Positions 53,178-61,439 of a stretch of 64,000 nucleotides of DNA are shown piece by piece. This DNA is from Dictyobacter alpinus (GTDB taxonomy: Bacteria > Chloroflexota > Ktedonobacteria > Ktedonobacterales > Ktedonobacteraceae), in contig NZ_BIFT01000001.1 of NCBI RefSeq assembly GCF_003967575.1, forward strand, positions 310,001 to 374,000. Direction: 5' to 3'. Below the pieces are notes generated by a model. It had not been told where the DNA came from and made no database searches. It saw nothing but the letters and a program-made list of their open reading frames with translations. Numbering within the stretch: position 1 is the stretch's first letter; each line of letters starts with the position of its first letter. Both the position numbers and the translations under genes were made by a program.

Positions 53178-53459
53178 TTGGCAATAGATAAATCGGAAAG
53201 CAGCGGCGCCACCTATACTCGCCATGCTGAAGTCAAGGCCCCAACCTTAATCTTGATGGGCTCACGTGATCCTGATTTTAAGCAACCGGAACAGGAAGCG
53301 CATATGCTGGCGGGACGCCTACAACAAGCAACGGTACAAATTTTTGAGGGTGCTGGCCATCATTTGCAGGTTGAAGAACCAGAAAAAAACGGGCGAAAGT
53401 ATTCTAACGCTCTTTGCACATATCTTATCCAAAACAGCTTTAAGTCAGGGAGATTAAAT
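53178..53459 (+). pseudogene. Remnant of an alpha/beta hydrolase C-terminus, in frame with TetR
   Basis: About 94 codons upstream of the TetR start encode the end of an alpha/beta hydrolase: LILMGSRDPDF (acid residue region) and GAGHHLQVEEPE (catalytic histidine) are intact, but the nucleophile half is missing and there is no start codon with a ribosome-binding site. The frame is open into TetR without a stop. It looks like the 3' end of a deleted gene left after recombination; a fused translation product from an upstream start is possible. Confidence 0.6.
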
Positions 53460-54035
53460 ATGGCCACACGCGCAGGTTTAGACCATAAAACTATTATAGA
53501 TACAGCCATCAGGCTCATTGATGCCGATGGCCTGCATGAGGTAACCATGGCAACGCTCGCTTCTCAATTAGGAGTTAAAACACCGACGCTCTACCATTAC
53601 TTTACAGGCCTGGCTGGATTGCGGCGAGACATAGCACTGCAAGGATTAAAAGAAGCAGCCAAACTGCTAGGCGATGCAGTTATGGGGAAAGCTGGGGATG
53701 ATGCTGTATACGCGCTTGCTCATAGTATGCGCACCTTTGCGAAAAAGCATCCTGGCGTCTACGAAGTCATCAACCAGGCACCAGATCCCAATGATCAGAC
53801 ATGGCTGGCAAGCGGAAATGAGGTCGTTACCATTGTGCGACGGGCATTGTCTGCCTATGCATTAACACCAGACGATGAACTTCATGCTGTACGGATGTTC
53901 CGCAGTGTTGTTCATGGCTGTACTTCATTGGAAGCGATTGGGGGCTTCGGGCTCCCACTGGACATCGATGAAACATTTCAACGCTTATTAACTATGTTCT
54001 TACATGATCTACATGACAGACAAATCAATAAATAG
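53460..54035 (+). CDS. TetR family transcriptional regulator
   Basis: The 191-residue protein has an N-terminal helix-turn-helix: TIIDTAIRLIDADGLHEVTM, then LASQLGVKTPTLYHYF (recognition helix, about residues 32-47), and a C-terminal TetR_C-like ligand domain (VHGCTSLEAIGGFGLPLD). It likely represses genes controlled by the ATTAGAC-type sites just upstream, probably itself. AGGGAG lies eight bases before ATG 53460. The 113-residue membrane protein follows 60 bases downstream and may be its target. Confidence 0.9.
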   Translation: MATRAGLDHKTIIDTAIRLIDADGLHEVTMATLASQLGVKTPTLYHYFTGLAGLRRDIALQGLKEAAKLLGDAVMGKAGDDAVYALAHSMRTFAKKHPGVYEVINQAPDPNDQTWLASGNEVVTIVRRALSAYALTPDDELHAVRMFRSVVHGCTSLEAIGGFGLPLDIDETFQRLLTMFLHDLHDRQINK

Positions 54036-54095
54036 CTATCTACGGCTATCAGAAATATGCGCTAAATTATCAAAGAGATTGAAAGGATTCACCTC

Positions 54096-54437
54096 ATGCT
54101 CACACTACTTAAAAACATAAATCTGGCCATCGCATTTTTGCTAGAACTATGTATGATCGCATCCCTGGGATATTGGGGCTTTACAACAGGAAACGGTATG
54201 ATCCTCAAAATCATTCTAGGCCTTGGTGCTCCCATCCTGGCAATTATACTCTGGGGCATATTTGGAGCACCAAGATCAAATTGGCAACTCCAGGGACTGG
54301 CATACGTTGCCTTTAAATTCATCATATTTAGTGTAGCTATTGCGGCTCTCTTCGCGACTCAACAAAAACAACTTTCCATCGTATTTATCATCGTGCTGGT
54401 AATCAACCATATCCTGCTTTCTATCTGGCACCAATAA
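54096..54437 (+). CDS. DUF2568 (YrdB-like) small membrane protein
   Basis: The 113-residue protein has four predicted membrane helices and matches the YrdB/DUF2568 pattern (NINLAIAFLLELCMIASLGYWG-type first helix, IFGAPRS between helices 2 and 3). The function is unknown. AAAGGA is 9 bases from the ATG. It follows the TetR gene on the same strand, so both may be in one transcript. Confidence 0.78.
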   Translation: MLTLLKNINLAIAFLLELCMIASLGYWGFTTGNGMILKIILGLGAPILAIILWGIFGAPRSNWQLQGLAYVAFKFIIFSVAIAALFATQQKQLSIVFIIVLVINHILLSIWHQ

Positions 54438-54511
54438 AGCAAGAAAATATCCAGTAATCTATTCACTCCTCCATTTTATGCAACCTTCTACCTGAAAGTG
54501 CGTATCTCTTA

Positions 54512-54566
54512 TTGACAACAATACGATATATCGCATATACTATAAACACGATAACGATATATCGCA
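54512..54566 (+). promoter_or_regulatory. PadR promoter with two palindromic operators
   Basis: TTGACA (54512-54517), an 18-base spacer and TATACT (54536-54541). The exact 13-mer ACGATATATCGCA occurs at 54523-54535 (in the spacer) and 54554-54566 (downstream of -10), 31 bases apart, about three helical turns. Each contains the 10-base palindrome CGATATATCG. PadR proteins bind such ATAT-containing palindromes, so autoregulation is likely. Confidence 0.8.
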
Positions 54567-54598
54567 AACTAGTGGACTCGGAAAGGAGACCCGCACCT

Positions 54599-55342
54599 AT
54601 GTTTAACCGTTTTAATAGACGCTTTGCTTTTGGTTATGAAGGTGGTCCCCAGGATTGGGAAGGTTGGACTCCACCATGGTTAAACCATGATGAGCATCAT
54701 CGCCATCACCATCACCATCGTGGACCAGGATTCTTCGCAATGCGCATGCGACGCGGACCATTTGGTCCTGGCGGTCCCTTCGGTCCTGAAGGTGGTCCTT
54801 TCAAGGAAGGTGGCCGCTTCTTTGGGCGCGGAGATGTAAAATATGCTCTGCTTGAACTGCTCCGTGAGCGTCCAATGCATGGCTATGAGATGATGAAAGC
54901 ATTAGAAGAGCGTTCTGGTGGCTTCTATGCACCAAGCGCTGGCACCATTTATCCAACCCTCCAGCTATTGGAAGATCGTGGACTGGTCACGGTCCTGGAG
55001 GCACAGGGCAAAAAAGTTTATAGCATCACGGAAGAAGGTAAAGCCTTTCTTGCTGAACGTCAGAAAGAAGAAGAGAATTTCATGCCCCCATGGGCCCGTG
55101 GCAATGGTCCTGGCCGTTTCTGGAATGATCCAGAGATCCAGGCCATCCGAAGTGAAGCCATGGAGGTTGCCCGCCTCTTCGCAATCGCTGGCCGCTCATC
55201 ATTCCGCGATACCGAGAAGCTCAACCGCCTGCGCGGCATTTTGGAGCACACGCGCCAGGAGTTGAATGATTTCATTTACAAGACAAATGAGAAAGCCGCT
55301 GAGCCTGAGAATAGTGCCCCATCTAGCGACCAGCAAGTCTAA
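54599..55342 (+). CDS. PadR regulator with His/Gly-rich N-terminal extension
   Basis: The 247-residue protein has a winged-helix PadR domain (about residues 82-155: YALLELLRERPMHGYEMMKAL, SAGTIYPTLQLLEDRGLV) and a C-terminal helical dimerisation region. In front lies an unusual 80-residue extension with HHRHHHHHRG (about 38-47) and Gly/Pro/Phe repeats (GPFGPGGPFGPEGG). The His cluster suggests metal binding. The start 54599 has AAAGGAG ten bases upstream; the frame opens at 54512. A strong bidirectional hairpin follows. Effector unknown. Confidence 0.9.
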   Translation: MFNRFNRRFAFGYEGGPQDWEGWTPPWLNHDEHHRHHHHHRGPGFFAMRMRRGPFGPGGPFGPEGGPFKEGGRFFGRGDVKYALLELLRERPMHGYEMMKALEERSGGFYAPSAGTIYPTLQLLEDRGLVTVLEAQGKKVYSITEEGKAFLAERQKEEENFMPPWARGNGPGRFWNDPEIQAIRSEAMEVARLFAIAGRSSFRDTEKLNRLRGILEHTRQELNDFIYKTNEKAAEPENSAPSSDQQV

Positions 55343-55355
55343 CCAACACCCATCC

Positions 55356-55399
55356 ATAAGAAGAGAGGAGCGTCTATATAGGCGCTCCTCTCTTCTTAT
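55356..55399. terminator. 17-bp hairpin between convergent PadR and DUF3307-like genes
   Basis: Arms 55356-55372 and 55383-55399 are exact complements (ATAAGAAGAGAGGAGCG) around a 10-base loop. Confidence 0.8.
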
Positions 55400-55449
55400 A
55401 GGGTTCCTGGAGCAATAACACATCACCAGGTCACATATATTTAATGCGA

Positions 55450-55764
55450 TTAAAATTGAAAAAAAAGAATGAGCCAAATCGTTGCAATATGCAGGGCTTG
55501 ATCTAACCAGATGGGACCAATGATTTTGTAGCGAGCTTTCAGCGGATCGATTACAAAATGTGTTCCGAAGATGACAGATGTCGCTAATAGAGAAGGATGA
55601 GCAAACAAGATAAAGACAGCGGTATAGGTAGCGCAATGATAGAAATTGACCTCCCAGCTTTTCCCTTTCTCTAAACTCATCCAGGTACTTTGAAAGGCAA
55701 AATCACCAACGAAATGGCAGGCCAGCCAGATGAACAGTGTGGTCGCTGAAAAAGTAAAAAACAT
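55450..55764 (-). CDS. DUF3307-like small membrane protein
   Basis: The 104-residue protein has three to four membrane helices with the family residues HFVGDFAFQS (about 17-26) and HFVIDPLKARYK (about 69-80); the conserved H/D pairs resemble the DUF3307 pattern. Function is unknown. The start 55764 has no strong Shine-Dalgarno beyond a short GGAG-like stretch. Confidence 0.7.
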   Translation of the reverse strand: MFFTFSATTLFIWLACHFVGDFAFQSTWMSLEKGKSWEVNFYHCATYTAVFILFAHPSLLATSVIFGTHFVIDPLKARYKIIGPIWLDQALHIATIWLILFFQF

Positions 55765-55875
55765 CTATTTTCTCCCCCCAATAAGCTCTTGTATCAATTA
55801 TAGAAGTGCCTGGCTTAAAACACAGTGTGTTAACTCTCTCGTAGAGTGTGGACTACGTCACATGGGAAAGAAATA

Positions 55876-55937
55876 TATTGATGCATCATAAATGGAGTAG
55901 TGGTCGCGACCACCACTCCATTTATGATGCATCAATA
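55876..55937. repeat. 62-bp near-perfect palindrome
   Basis: 31-base arms around the centre CGCG with a single mismatch. It lies between the DUF3307-like gene and the O-antigen ligase gene (both leftward), 18 bases beyond the ligase stop. It may be a terminator but has no T run. Confidence 0.75.
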
Positions 55938-55954
55938 GCAAAGTAGACCTTTTA

Positions 55955-57628
55955 TTAGCGCCAGGACAGACTGATCTGACGGCGAATGATGAGGAGTGTA
56001 GCGATAAGGAGCCAGAAACAGAAAACCAGGTCCTGGGCCAGAAATGAGCTATCTACCAGGCCTTGAATAATGGCGGCTAGCATGGCGGCGGCAACCCCAA
56101 TAGTCATCCAGCGCCACTGCTCACTATGAGCTATAGTGTGTGTGTCCAGGTAGCGCAAGATGCGGGCAAATAGCCAATAGAAAAACACAAGAAAGGCAAC
56201 GAAGGCCAGCAAACCAAAAACACCAATGCTTACCCACACATGCAAAAAGATATTGTGCGGATGAGAAAGGCCGGGCTCATCATACATATGAGTATCTTTG
56301 CCGTTCTCTTCGCTGACAATATAGTAATGTGAAGCCGGTGGACACAACTGCATCCATGCATATTGAGAGGTTTTCCCCTGAAGCTTATAATTAGGATCGG
56401 CAGCGGGCACAACACGTGGATTGGCATAATGACAGAGCCAGTTATCCAGGCCAACGCCAAACCATGGATAATCATGGATCATAGCTTCAGCGCTCTGCCA
56501 TAGATGCACGCGCCTCTGTAAGGTTGTGACATTATTTTTATCAGCATGTCCATTAATTATCGTATCCATCACAACCCGATTTACTTTAGGATAAAACAGA
56601 CCATAACCGATAGCTACAATTACCAGCGCAATTGAGCCGCCGACTAACAACACTTTACGATTGCGAATCGCCAGAATTATCACAAACAGCAACACAACGG
56701 GAAAAGCAGCCAGCGCGGATCCGCGTGAATCATTATGCAATAGTGCATAGATAAAGGGTATAGATAGCAGCAATACTGCAAGGCGGACCTTCCAGGAAAT
56801 ACGCGCAAAGATGATCGCGAGACCAATGGGTAGTGTGTAATCAAATAGCAATCCTACACTTGGGGGACCACCATAGACTGTATCTGTTTTACCAAACATG
56901 ACATAGTCAAGGATGGCAATAAAAGCAATGACTAAACCAGTCGTAAATAGCGCCACTAATAGACGGGTAATAGCCGGACGCGAGCGTAGGCAGCAGAAGA
57001 TCAAACCGACATAGATCAGCGGATCTAGTATTTCCTGCCGAAATGCGCGAAGGGCAGTGCCTGGCGCGCTGACACCCAGAAGAGAAATGATACTCGCCAG
57101 CACAAACAACAGAATCGGCCAGAGAAAAGGTCCCAGCCGTTGCCGCAGTTCTTGAAGTGAGAGTTTATATGGCCATTTGCGGCGCAAGACAGCGAATTGA
57201 ACGAGGGCCACACCCAGACAGATCCATAGTATGATCTCGGCAGGACTCAATTGAACGGATCTTATCACATCCTTAGGTGCCAGATAATAAGGCAATGCCA
57301 GGGGAAGGAGCGCAACAGCAAATGGCAATCGATACCAGGCTAAACCAATAAACACACAAAGGAAAGGAAGTGCAAACAAAGGGGAAAGTTGGGCCAGATT
57401 TCCGATATGGAATTTAACATTTTCATTGCCAATCAGATAATAAAGGGCCATGGAAAAAATAAGGCCGATCTCAATCAACCGATCATGCCAGAAAGATGCT
57501 CTATCTACCCCATCAGGTTGGTCAGCGGAATGCGCAGTAGTTAAAGCCGCTCGACCAGCGTTTTCTCCGGCACCCGCAGCCTGCGAAGAAGTATTTGTTT
57601 GCGAAAAAGACATAGGTGAATCGCTCAT
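55955..57628 (-). CDS. O-antigen ligase (Wzy_C) family membrane protein
   Basis: The 557-residue protein has ten or more membrane helices and the Wzy_C signature around residues 452-475 (SHPHNIFLHVWVSIGVFGLL), preceded by a large extracellular loop (about 370-450) with RVHLWQSAEAM and WFGVGLDNW. It links or polymerises undecaprenyl-linked sugar units at the outer face. A pairing with the polysaccharide operon at 33-38 kb is possible. On the minus strand TGGTATAAT (57635-57643) ends six bases before ATG 57626-57628, so transcription would start at the codon itself: a leaderless message. GTG 57634 is the alternative. Confidence 0.88.
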   Translation of the reverse strand: MSDSPMSFSQTNTSSQAAGAGENAGRAALTTAHSADQPDGVDRASFWHDRLIEIGLIFSMALYYLIGNENVKFHIGNLAQLSPLFALPFLCVFIGLAWYRLPFAVALLPLALPYYLAPKDVIRSVQLSPAEIILWICLGVALVQFAVLRRKWPYKLSLQELRQRLGPFLWPILLFVLASIISLLGVSAPGTALRAFRQEILDPLIYVGLIFCCLRSRPAITRLLVALFTTGLVIAFIAILDYVMFGKTDTVYGGPPSVGLLFDYTLPIGLAIIFARISWKVRLAVLLLSIPFIYALLHNDSRGSALAAFPVVLLFVIILAIRNRKVLLVGGSIALVIVAIGYGLFYPKVNRVVMDTIINGHADKNNVTTLQRRVHLWQSAEAMIHDYPWFGVGLDNWLCHYANPRVVPAADPNYKLQGKTSQYAWMQLCPPASHYYIVSEENGKDTHMYDEPGLSHPHNIFLHVWVSIGVFGLLAFVAFLVFFYWLFARILRYLDTHTIAHSEQWRWMTIGVAAAMLAAIIQGLVDSSFLAQDLVFCFWLLIATLLIIRRQISLSWR

Positions 57629-57634
57629 TATCAC

Positions 57635-57643
57635 ATTATACCA
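57635..57643 (-). promoter_or_regulatory. Extended -10 element directly before a leaderless start
   Basis: TGGTATAAT on the minus strand, six bases before the ATG of the O-antigen ligase. No -35 in the right place is needed with an extended -10. Confidence 0.6.
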
Positions 57644-57887
57644 ATCCGCACCCCAGCGTGCATACTGTTTTTTGAGTTTGTCAATTTATTATAGATAATC
57701 AGAAAAGAAGTATAACAAAATTGAGGCTGTCAGTCCATTTATAAGAAGATGGTAGGACGCTTGCATAGCTATTAATGCTAAGTTATTGAAGAGGAAGGGT
57801 AGATGCAGCGGCACACATCACTAACCTCAGGAGTAGATAGGAGCAAAACATATCCACTACTGAAGTTAGCTTGCTTTATATTTACGC

Positions 57888-58598
57888 TTAAACGAGCACG
57901 ACCCAGAGTTTAGAGGCAGCTTCAGCACTGATACATACCACACGCTCACCATCCAGTAAACGTACCTGCTCCTGATTCTCTTCAGTGGAGGCCTGTTCGC
58001 TCACCTGGGCTAACATAAGCAATTGTGTGCCCGGTGTTAAGCCCTTCTGATGCATATACATAATCAGCGCTTCTTCGTCTTCTACCACTTCCGAGACACA
58101 CAAAATCTTTACCTTTGTTCCATTGGAGACAGTGGAGAGACGGACGGCATGATTATCCTTAAGATAGGTACGGGCATTGGGGACAGAGCCCGGAATAGGA
58201 TTGCCATGGGGACAGGTCATTGGATTATTCAGGTTCGCGATCACCCGCGATTCAACAGCTCCAGAGATAAAATGTTCCAGCCGGCAGGCTTCTTCGTGAA
58301 CTTCGTGCCATTGCATCCCCAGCATGTCAACCAGAAAACGTTCCGTCAGACGGTGACGCCGTAATACAGCCTCAGCAGCTTGATTCCCTGTCTCTGTTAA
58401 AGATACATGGCGCTTTGAGTTCATCTCTACATAGCCATCCCGAACCAGACGCTTGAGCATTTCTGTGACCGTGGGAGCAGAAACTTGAAAGCGCTCAGCA
58501 AGACGAGCCCCGATTACCACCTCATCTTCCATACTCATGTTATAAATCATTTCCAGGTATTCTTCAACTGTTGCACTTAAAATCTCTTCTGTTTTCAT
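57888..58598 (-). CDS. DtxR/MntR family metal-dependent regulator
   Basis: The 236-residue protein has the DtxR winged helix-turn-helix (about residues 8-70, SATVEEYLEMIY, SAPTVTEMLKRLVRDGYV), the metal-binding dimer domain (HRLTERFLVDMLGMQWHEVHEEACRLEHFIS, here quoted only in part: HEVHEEACRLEH) and a C-terminal FeoA-like SH3 domain (about 155-235). It represses metal uptake or oxidative genes when Fe2+ or Mn2+ is bound. The start has TGGAG four bases upstream. No metal transporter is in the window. Confidence 0.93.
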   Translation of the reverse strand: MKTEEILSATVEEYLEMIYNMSMEDEVVIGARLAERFQVSAPTVTEMLKRLVRDGYVEMNSKRHVSLTETGNQAAEAVLRRHRLTERFLVDMLGMQWHEVHEEACRLEHFISGAVESRVIANLNNPMTCPHGNPIPGSVPNARTYLKDNHAVRLSTVSNGTKVKILCVSEVVEDEEALIMYMHQKGLTPGTQLLMLAQVSEQASTEENQEQVRLLDGERVVCISAEAASKLWVVLV

Positions 58599-58927
58599 GA
58601 CTCCATGTCCTATTTTTCTACTATCATCAAAAAGCTACCACATACACAGCAAGGAGGCTTTGGATCTGGTGGGTGAAAAAGGAACGCTGTAGGTCTCCCT
58701 TTCCGGCAATTGTGGGTACGCTTACACCGCTACTAGTGTAGCATTTTTTGTGGATTCAGTCTATAAGCACAAGACAATCCTTAAGTCACGACAGCTATTT
58801 GCTTACTATTTTATTTACTACTCTATTTTTCCGCTAACGCAAAAGGATAGCAACCCTTCGAACACTTGCATTTGTATTTAACAATTGCGCTACAGACTAT
58901 AGTGAATGGGAAAGGAGAAGTAAAAGT
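58599..58927. other. Divergent intergenic region, DtxR / LysM hydrolase
   Basis: This 329-base stretch holds both promoters and the structured element listed next. Around 58870-58900 there is a possible second promoter closer to the hydrolase (TATAGT). Nothing else is supported. Confidence 0.5.
58636..58749 (+). promoter_or_regulatory. Structured leader with terminator, possible riboswitch
   Basis: Outer stem TACCACA (58636-58642) with TGTGGGTA (58711-58718), inner stem ACAGC (58646-58650) with GCTGT (58686-58690), a purine-rich core GGTGGGTGAAA, and then GCTAC-TAGT-GTAGC followed by ATTTTTT (58729-58749). The terminator 3' arm GTAGC can also pair with GCTAC at 58634, so alternative folds exist. 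Some segments (GGTGAA, GTAGG) recall the ydaO c-di-AMP aptamer, which often controls cell-wall hydrolases, but the match is too weak to name it. Confidence 0.35.
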
Positions 58928-59746
58928 ATGGAGCAGGACCCTATGCCAAAGGCATCTGGCGATCATCACAGAAGTCTTTTTTATGATGCCAGAAGTCGGC
59001 AGATCTTTTTCCATTCTATAAATCCCAGGCACATAGTATTGCTCCTCTGTAGCATCTTTCTGCTCTGTGGCTCGTATGTAACGTCTCTCAGTCATCCTCA
59101 GGCTTATGCTGAATCTAAACGAACTACTGTCAAGACAGGCTGTTTCTGGCACCGCGTCACAAACGGTGACACACTCAATGGCATTGCGCATGCGTATCGC
59201 TCTAGTGTAGCAACGCTGGCTCGTACCAACAATATCCGTAACATTAATCTGATATTTACAGGTCAGAACCTCTGTATTCCCTCTAAAGCCCGATGGGCAG
59301 CCAGTGGAGTCCGTCCCAATGGACGTGTCACCTGGTATGCCTATGGCGCATTGGAGTGGTCGAACAGACAACAGGCACGTTCTTTATTATGTGACGCAGC
59401 AGCGCGTTATGGTCTTCCAGCAAACTTGATGCTGGCCATCGCCTGGCAAGAGAGTGGCTGGAACCAGCATGTGATCGCCAGGGATGGTGGTATAGGATTG
59501 ATGCAGATCATGCCGTATACAGCACAGGGACTTAATCGGCAGGTCAATGGTCACTATGATCCTTACAAGTTACAGGACAACATCGAGTTAGGGGCGATTT
59601 ATTTACACTCGCTCTGGCATGGATTTCACGGAAACAAGACAAAAATCATTAGCGCCTATAACGAAGGTGGTTGGAACGTCAAACATCGCGGTATTTTTAA
59701 CTGGCGCTACGTTAATAGTGTCCATGCTCTCATGCAACGCTATTAG
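58928..59746 (+). CDS. LysM and SLT-domain lytic transglycosylase
   Basis: The 272-residue protein has a membrane anchor or signal (about residues 35-58), a LysM domain (HRVTNGDTLNGIAHAY, about 75-118) binding peptidoglycan and a C-terminal goose-lysozyme-like SLT domain: catalytic glutamate in AWQESGWN (about residue 176), GLMQIMP (about 192), and AYNEGGWNVKHRG (about 243). It cleaves the glycan backbone with anhydro product. AAAGGAG lies 10 bases before the ATG. The leader upstream may control it. Confidence 0.9.
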   Translation: MEQDPMPKASGDHHRSLFYDARSRQIFFHSINPRHIVLLLCSIFLLCGSYVTSLSHPQAYAESKRTTVKTGCFWHRVTNGDTLNGIAHAYRSSVATLARTNNIRNINLIFTGQNLCIPSKARWAASGVRPNGRVTWYAYGALEWSNRQQARSLLCDAAARYGLPANLMLAIAWQESGWNQHVIARDGGIGLMQIMPYTAQGLNRQVNGHYDPYKLQDNIELGAIYLHSLWHGFHGNKTKIISAYNEGGWNVKHRGIFNWRYVNSVHALMQRY

Positions 59747-59795
59747 TGCAAGGTCTTCCTTGTATTTACCCATAAATAAAATCCTTAAGGCATTG

Positions 59796-59835
59796 GCACA
59801 CCCGCGTAAGCTAAACAAGCAAGCGCGAGTGTAGC
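59796..59835 (+). terminator. Hairpin after the LysM hydrolase gene
   Basis: GGCACACCCGCG pairs with GCGCGAGTGTAGCC with one bulge and one mismatch. It lies 50 bases after the stop, immediately before the -35 box of the trp operon promoter. Confidence 0.5.
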
Positions 59836-59836
59836 C

Positions 59837-59865
59837 TTGACAGGTCGCAAATTTCACACTATACT
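59837..59865 (+). promoter_or_regulatory. trpS operon promoter
   Basis: TTGACA (59837-59842), a 17-base spacer and TATACT (59860-59865): a near-consensus vegetative promoter. The transcript would begin near 59872 and run through the T-box leader into trpS. Confidence 0.8.
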
Positions 59866-59871
59866 AGTGTC

Positions 59872-60272
59872 ATATCAACAATAGAATAGTGAAGCCACGA
59901 ACAGGAAGAGTACATAGCCATGCATGGGCACAGAGAGTCGGGAATGGTGGAAACCGATACCAGTCTAGCTATGGAATGGACCTGGTAGCTAAAGAACGAA
60001 CATTTCGGTCACACGAAATCAGTAGCACTCTTTCGGAATGTCCCCCGTTACTGAGGACAGGATATACACATGCTAACTACATACATGTTTCTTCCTTGAG
60101 ATTTGCTTGAAGAACGTAGTTTCATTCGTATCCGGCAAAGAGGGATTGCTCGTCTCCTGCATAAACGTAGTTTTTATCTACACTTCGAGACGGCCAATCT
60201 AAAACAGGGTGGTACCACGAAAGCGCTATATATCACGCTTCTCGTCCTTGTAGGGATGAGGGGCGTTTTTTA
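59872..60272 (+). promoter_or_regulatory. T-box riboswitch, UGG (Trp) specifier
   Basis: Stem I: CAGG and CATAGC on the 5' side pair with CCTG and GCTATG on the 3' side; the internal loop between them has 5' AAGAGTA and 3' GAATGGA, with specifier TGG at 59977-59979. The distal part AGAGAGTCGGGAATGGTGGAAACC is the usual apical region. The T-box core AGGGTGGTACCACG is at 60206-60219. A terminator follows: ACGCTTCTCGTCC (60235-60247) with GGGATGAGGGGCGT and TTTTTT to 60271. Uncharged tRNA-Trp is expected to stabilise the antiterminator. Confidence 0.95.
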
Positions 60273-60317
60273 TTGGGAATTTTTAGCGGATCTATACACA
60301 ATTGCGGAGGAAATACT

Positions 60318-61361
60318 ATGTCAATCGACACGAATCAACAGGTACAACCAGCGATCACTCAGGATAAACCAGCCACCAAAAAACGTGTTTTCTCAGGGAT
60401 CCAGCCCACGAACAATATTCATCTAGGCAATTATCTGGGAGCAATTCGTAACTGGGTGGAGACGCAAGATCAATACGATAATGTCTTTTGTATTGTGGAT
60501 CTACACGCTATTACTCTACCGATCGATCCCAAGGATTTGCATAATAATACCCGTAAGTTGGCCGCATTATACCTGGCCTGTGGCCTGGATGCCGCCCATT
60601 GCAAAGTGTTTGTACAGTCGCATGTACATCAGCATGCTGAACTAAGCTGGATCTTGAACTGTTTCACACCAATGGGCTGGTTGAATCGTATGACACAGTT
60701 CAAAACCAAAGCGGGCGATGATATGGAAACAGTGAGTGCTGGACTGTACTGCTATCCAGTGCTGATGGCTGGTGACATCTTGCTTTATCAGACAGATCTT
60801 GTGCCGGTTGGTGATGATCAGCGCCAACACGTTGAACTCACACGTGATCTGGCACAGCGTTTTAACAGCCTCTACAACAAACCGGTCTTTACTATTCCTA
60901 AAGCCGATATTAGGGCCGCTGGAGCACGCGTCATGTCTCTGGAAGATCCAACCAAAAAAATGAGTAAAAGTGATCCAAATCCTAATGCATATATCACTTT
61001 GCTGGATGATCCAAAGACGATTAAGAAGAAGATCGGGCGCGCCACCACCGATTCAGAACGCCTGGTCACGTTTGATCCGGCCCGGCCCGGCATTACCAAT
61101 CTATTGACAATTTACCAGGCGTTAACCGGTCAGTCAAACCAGGAAATTGAAGCAGATTTTGCAGGCAAAGGTTACGGCGACTTTAAAGCAGCCCTGACAG
61201 AACGTCTGGTAGAGACGTTGAGTCCCATTCAACAACGCTATCATGAGCTTATCAACGATATGCCAACGCTGGAAGCCATCCTTAAACAAGGCGCGGATGA
61301 AGTACGTCCGATGGCCGAACACACAGTACAAGAAGTCAAAAAAGCTATTGGCCTGGGCTAA
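60318..61361 (+). CDS. trpS: Tryptophanyl-tRNA synthetase
   Basis: The 347-residue class I synthetase charges tRNA-Trp. It has the HIGH-type motif PTNNIHLGN (about residues 28-36), the KMSKS motif KKMSKSDP (about 214), and the Trp-binding pocket signatures DLHAI and GDDQRQHVELTRD (about 165). The start 60318 has GGAGG seven bases upstream; the earlier frame to 60273 lies in the T-box terminator. It is under T-box control and is followed by trpE after 78 bases with no obvious terminator, so trpS and the biosynthesis genes may share a transcript. Confidence 0.95.
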   Translation: MSIDTNQQVQPAITQDKPATKKRVFSGIQPTNNIHLGNYLGAIRNWVETQDQYDNVFCIVDLHAITLPIDPKDLHNNTRKLAALYLACGLDAAHCKVFVQSHVHQHAELSWILNCFTPMGWLNRMTQFKTKAGDDMETVSAGLYCYPVLMAGDILLYQTDLVPVGDDQRQHVELTRDLAQRFNSLYNKPVFTIPKADIRAAGARVMSLEDPTKKMSKSDPNPNAYITLLDDPKTIKKKIGRATTDSERLVTFDPARPGITNLLTIYQALTGQSNQEIEADFAGKGYGDFKAALTERLVETLSPIQQRYHELINDMPTLEAILKQGADEVRPMAEHTVQEVKKAIGLG

Positions 61362-61439
61362 ATAAAACACAGGCCAGCTAGAAAAGTGGTTCTTTGATAA
61401 GGACAGTTGCATAGCGGTTAGACGAAACGGGTATGAATT

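Noticed and set aside
59889..60426. Short frames in the trpS leader
   Set aside because: They fall inside the T-box structure, whose conserved bases explain the sequence.
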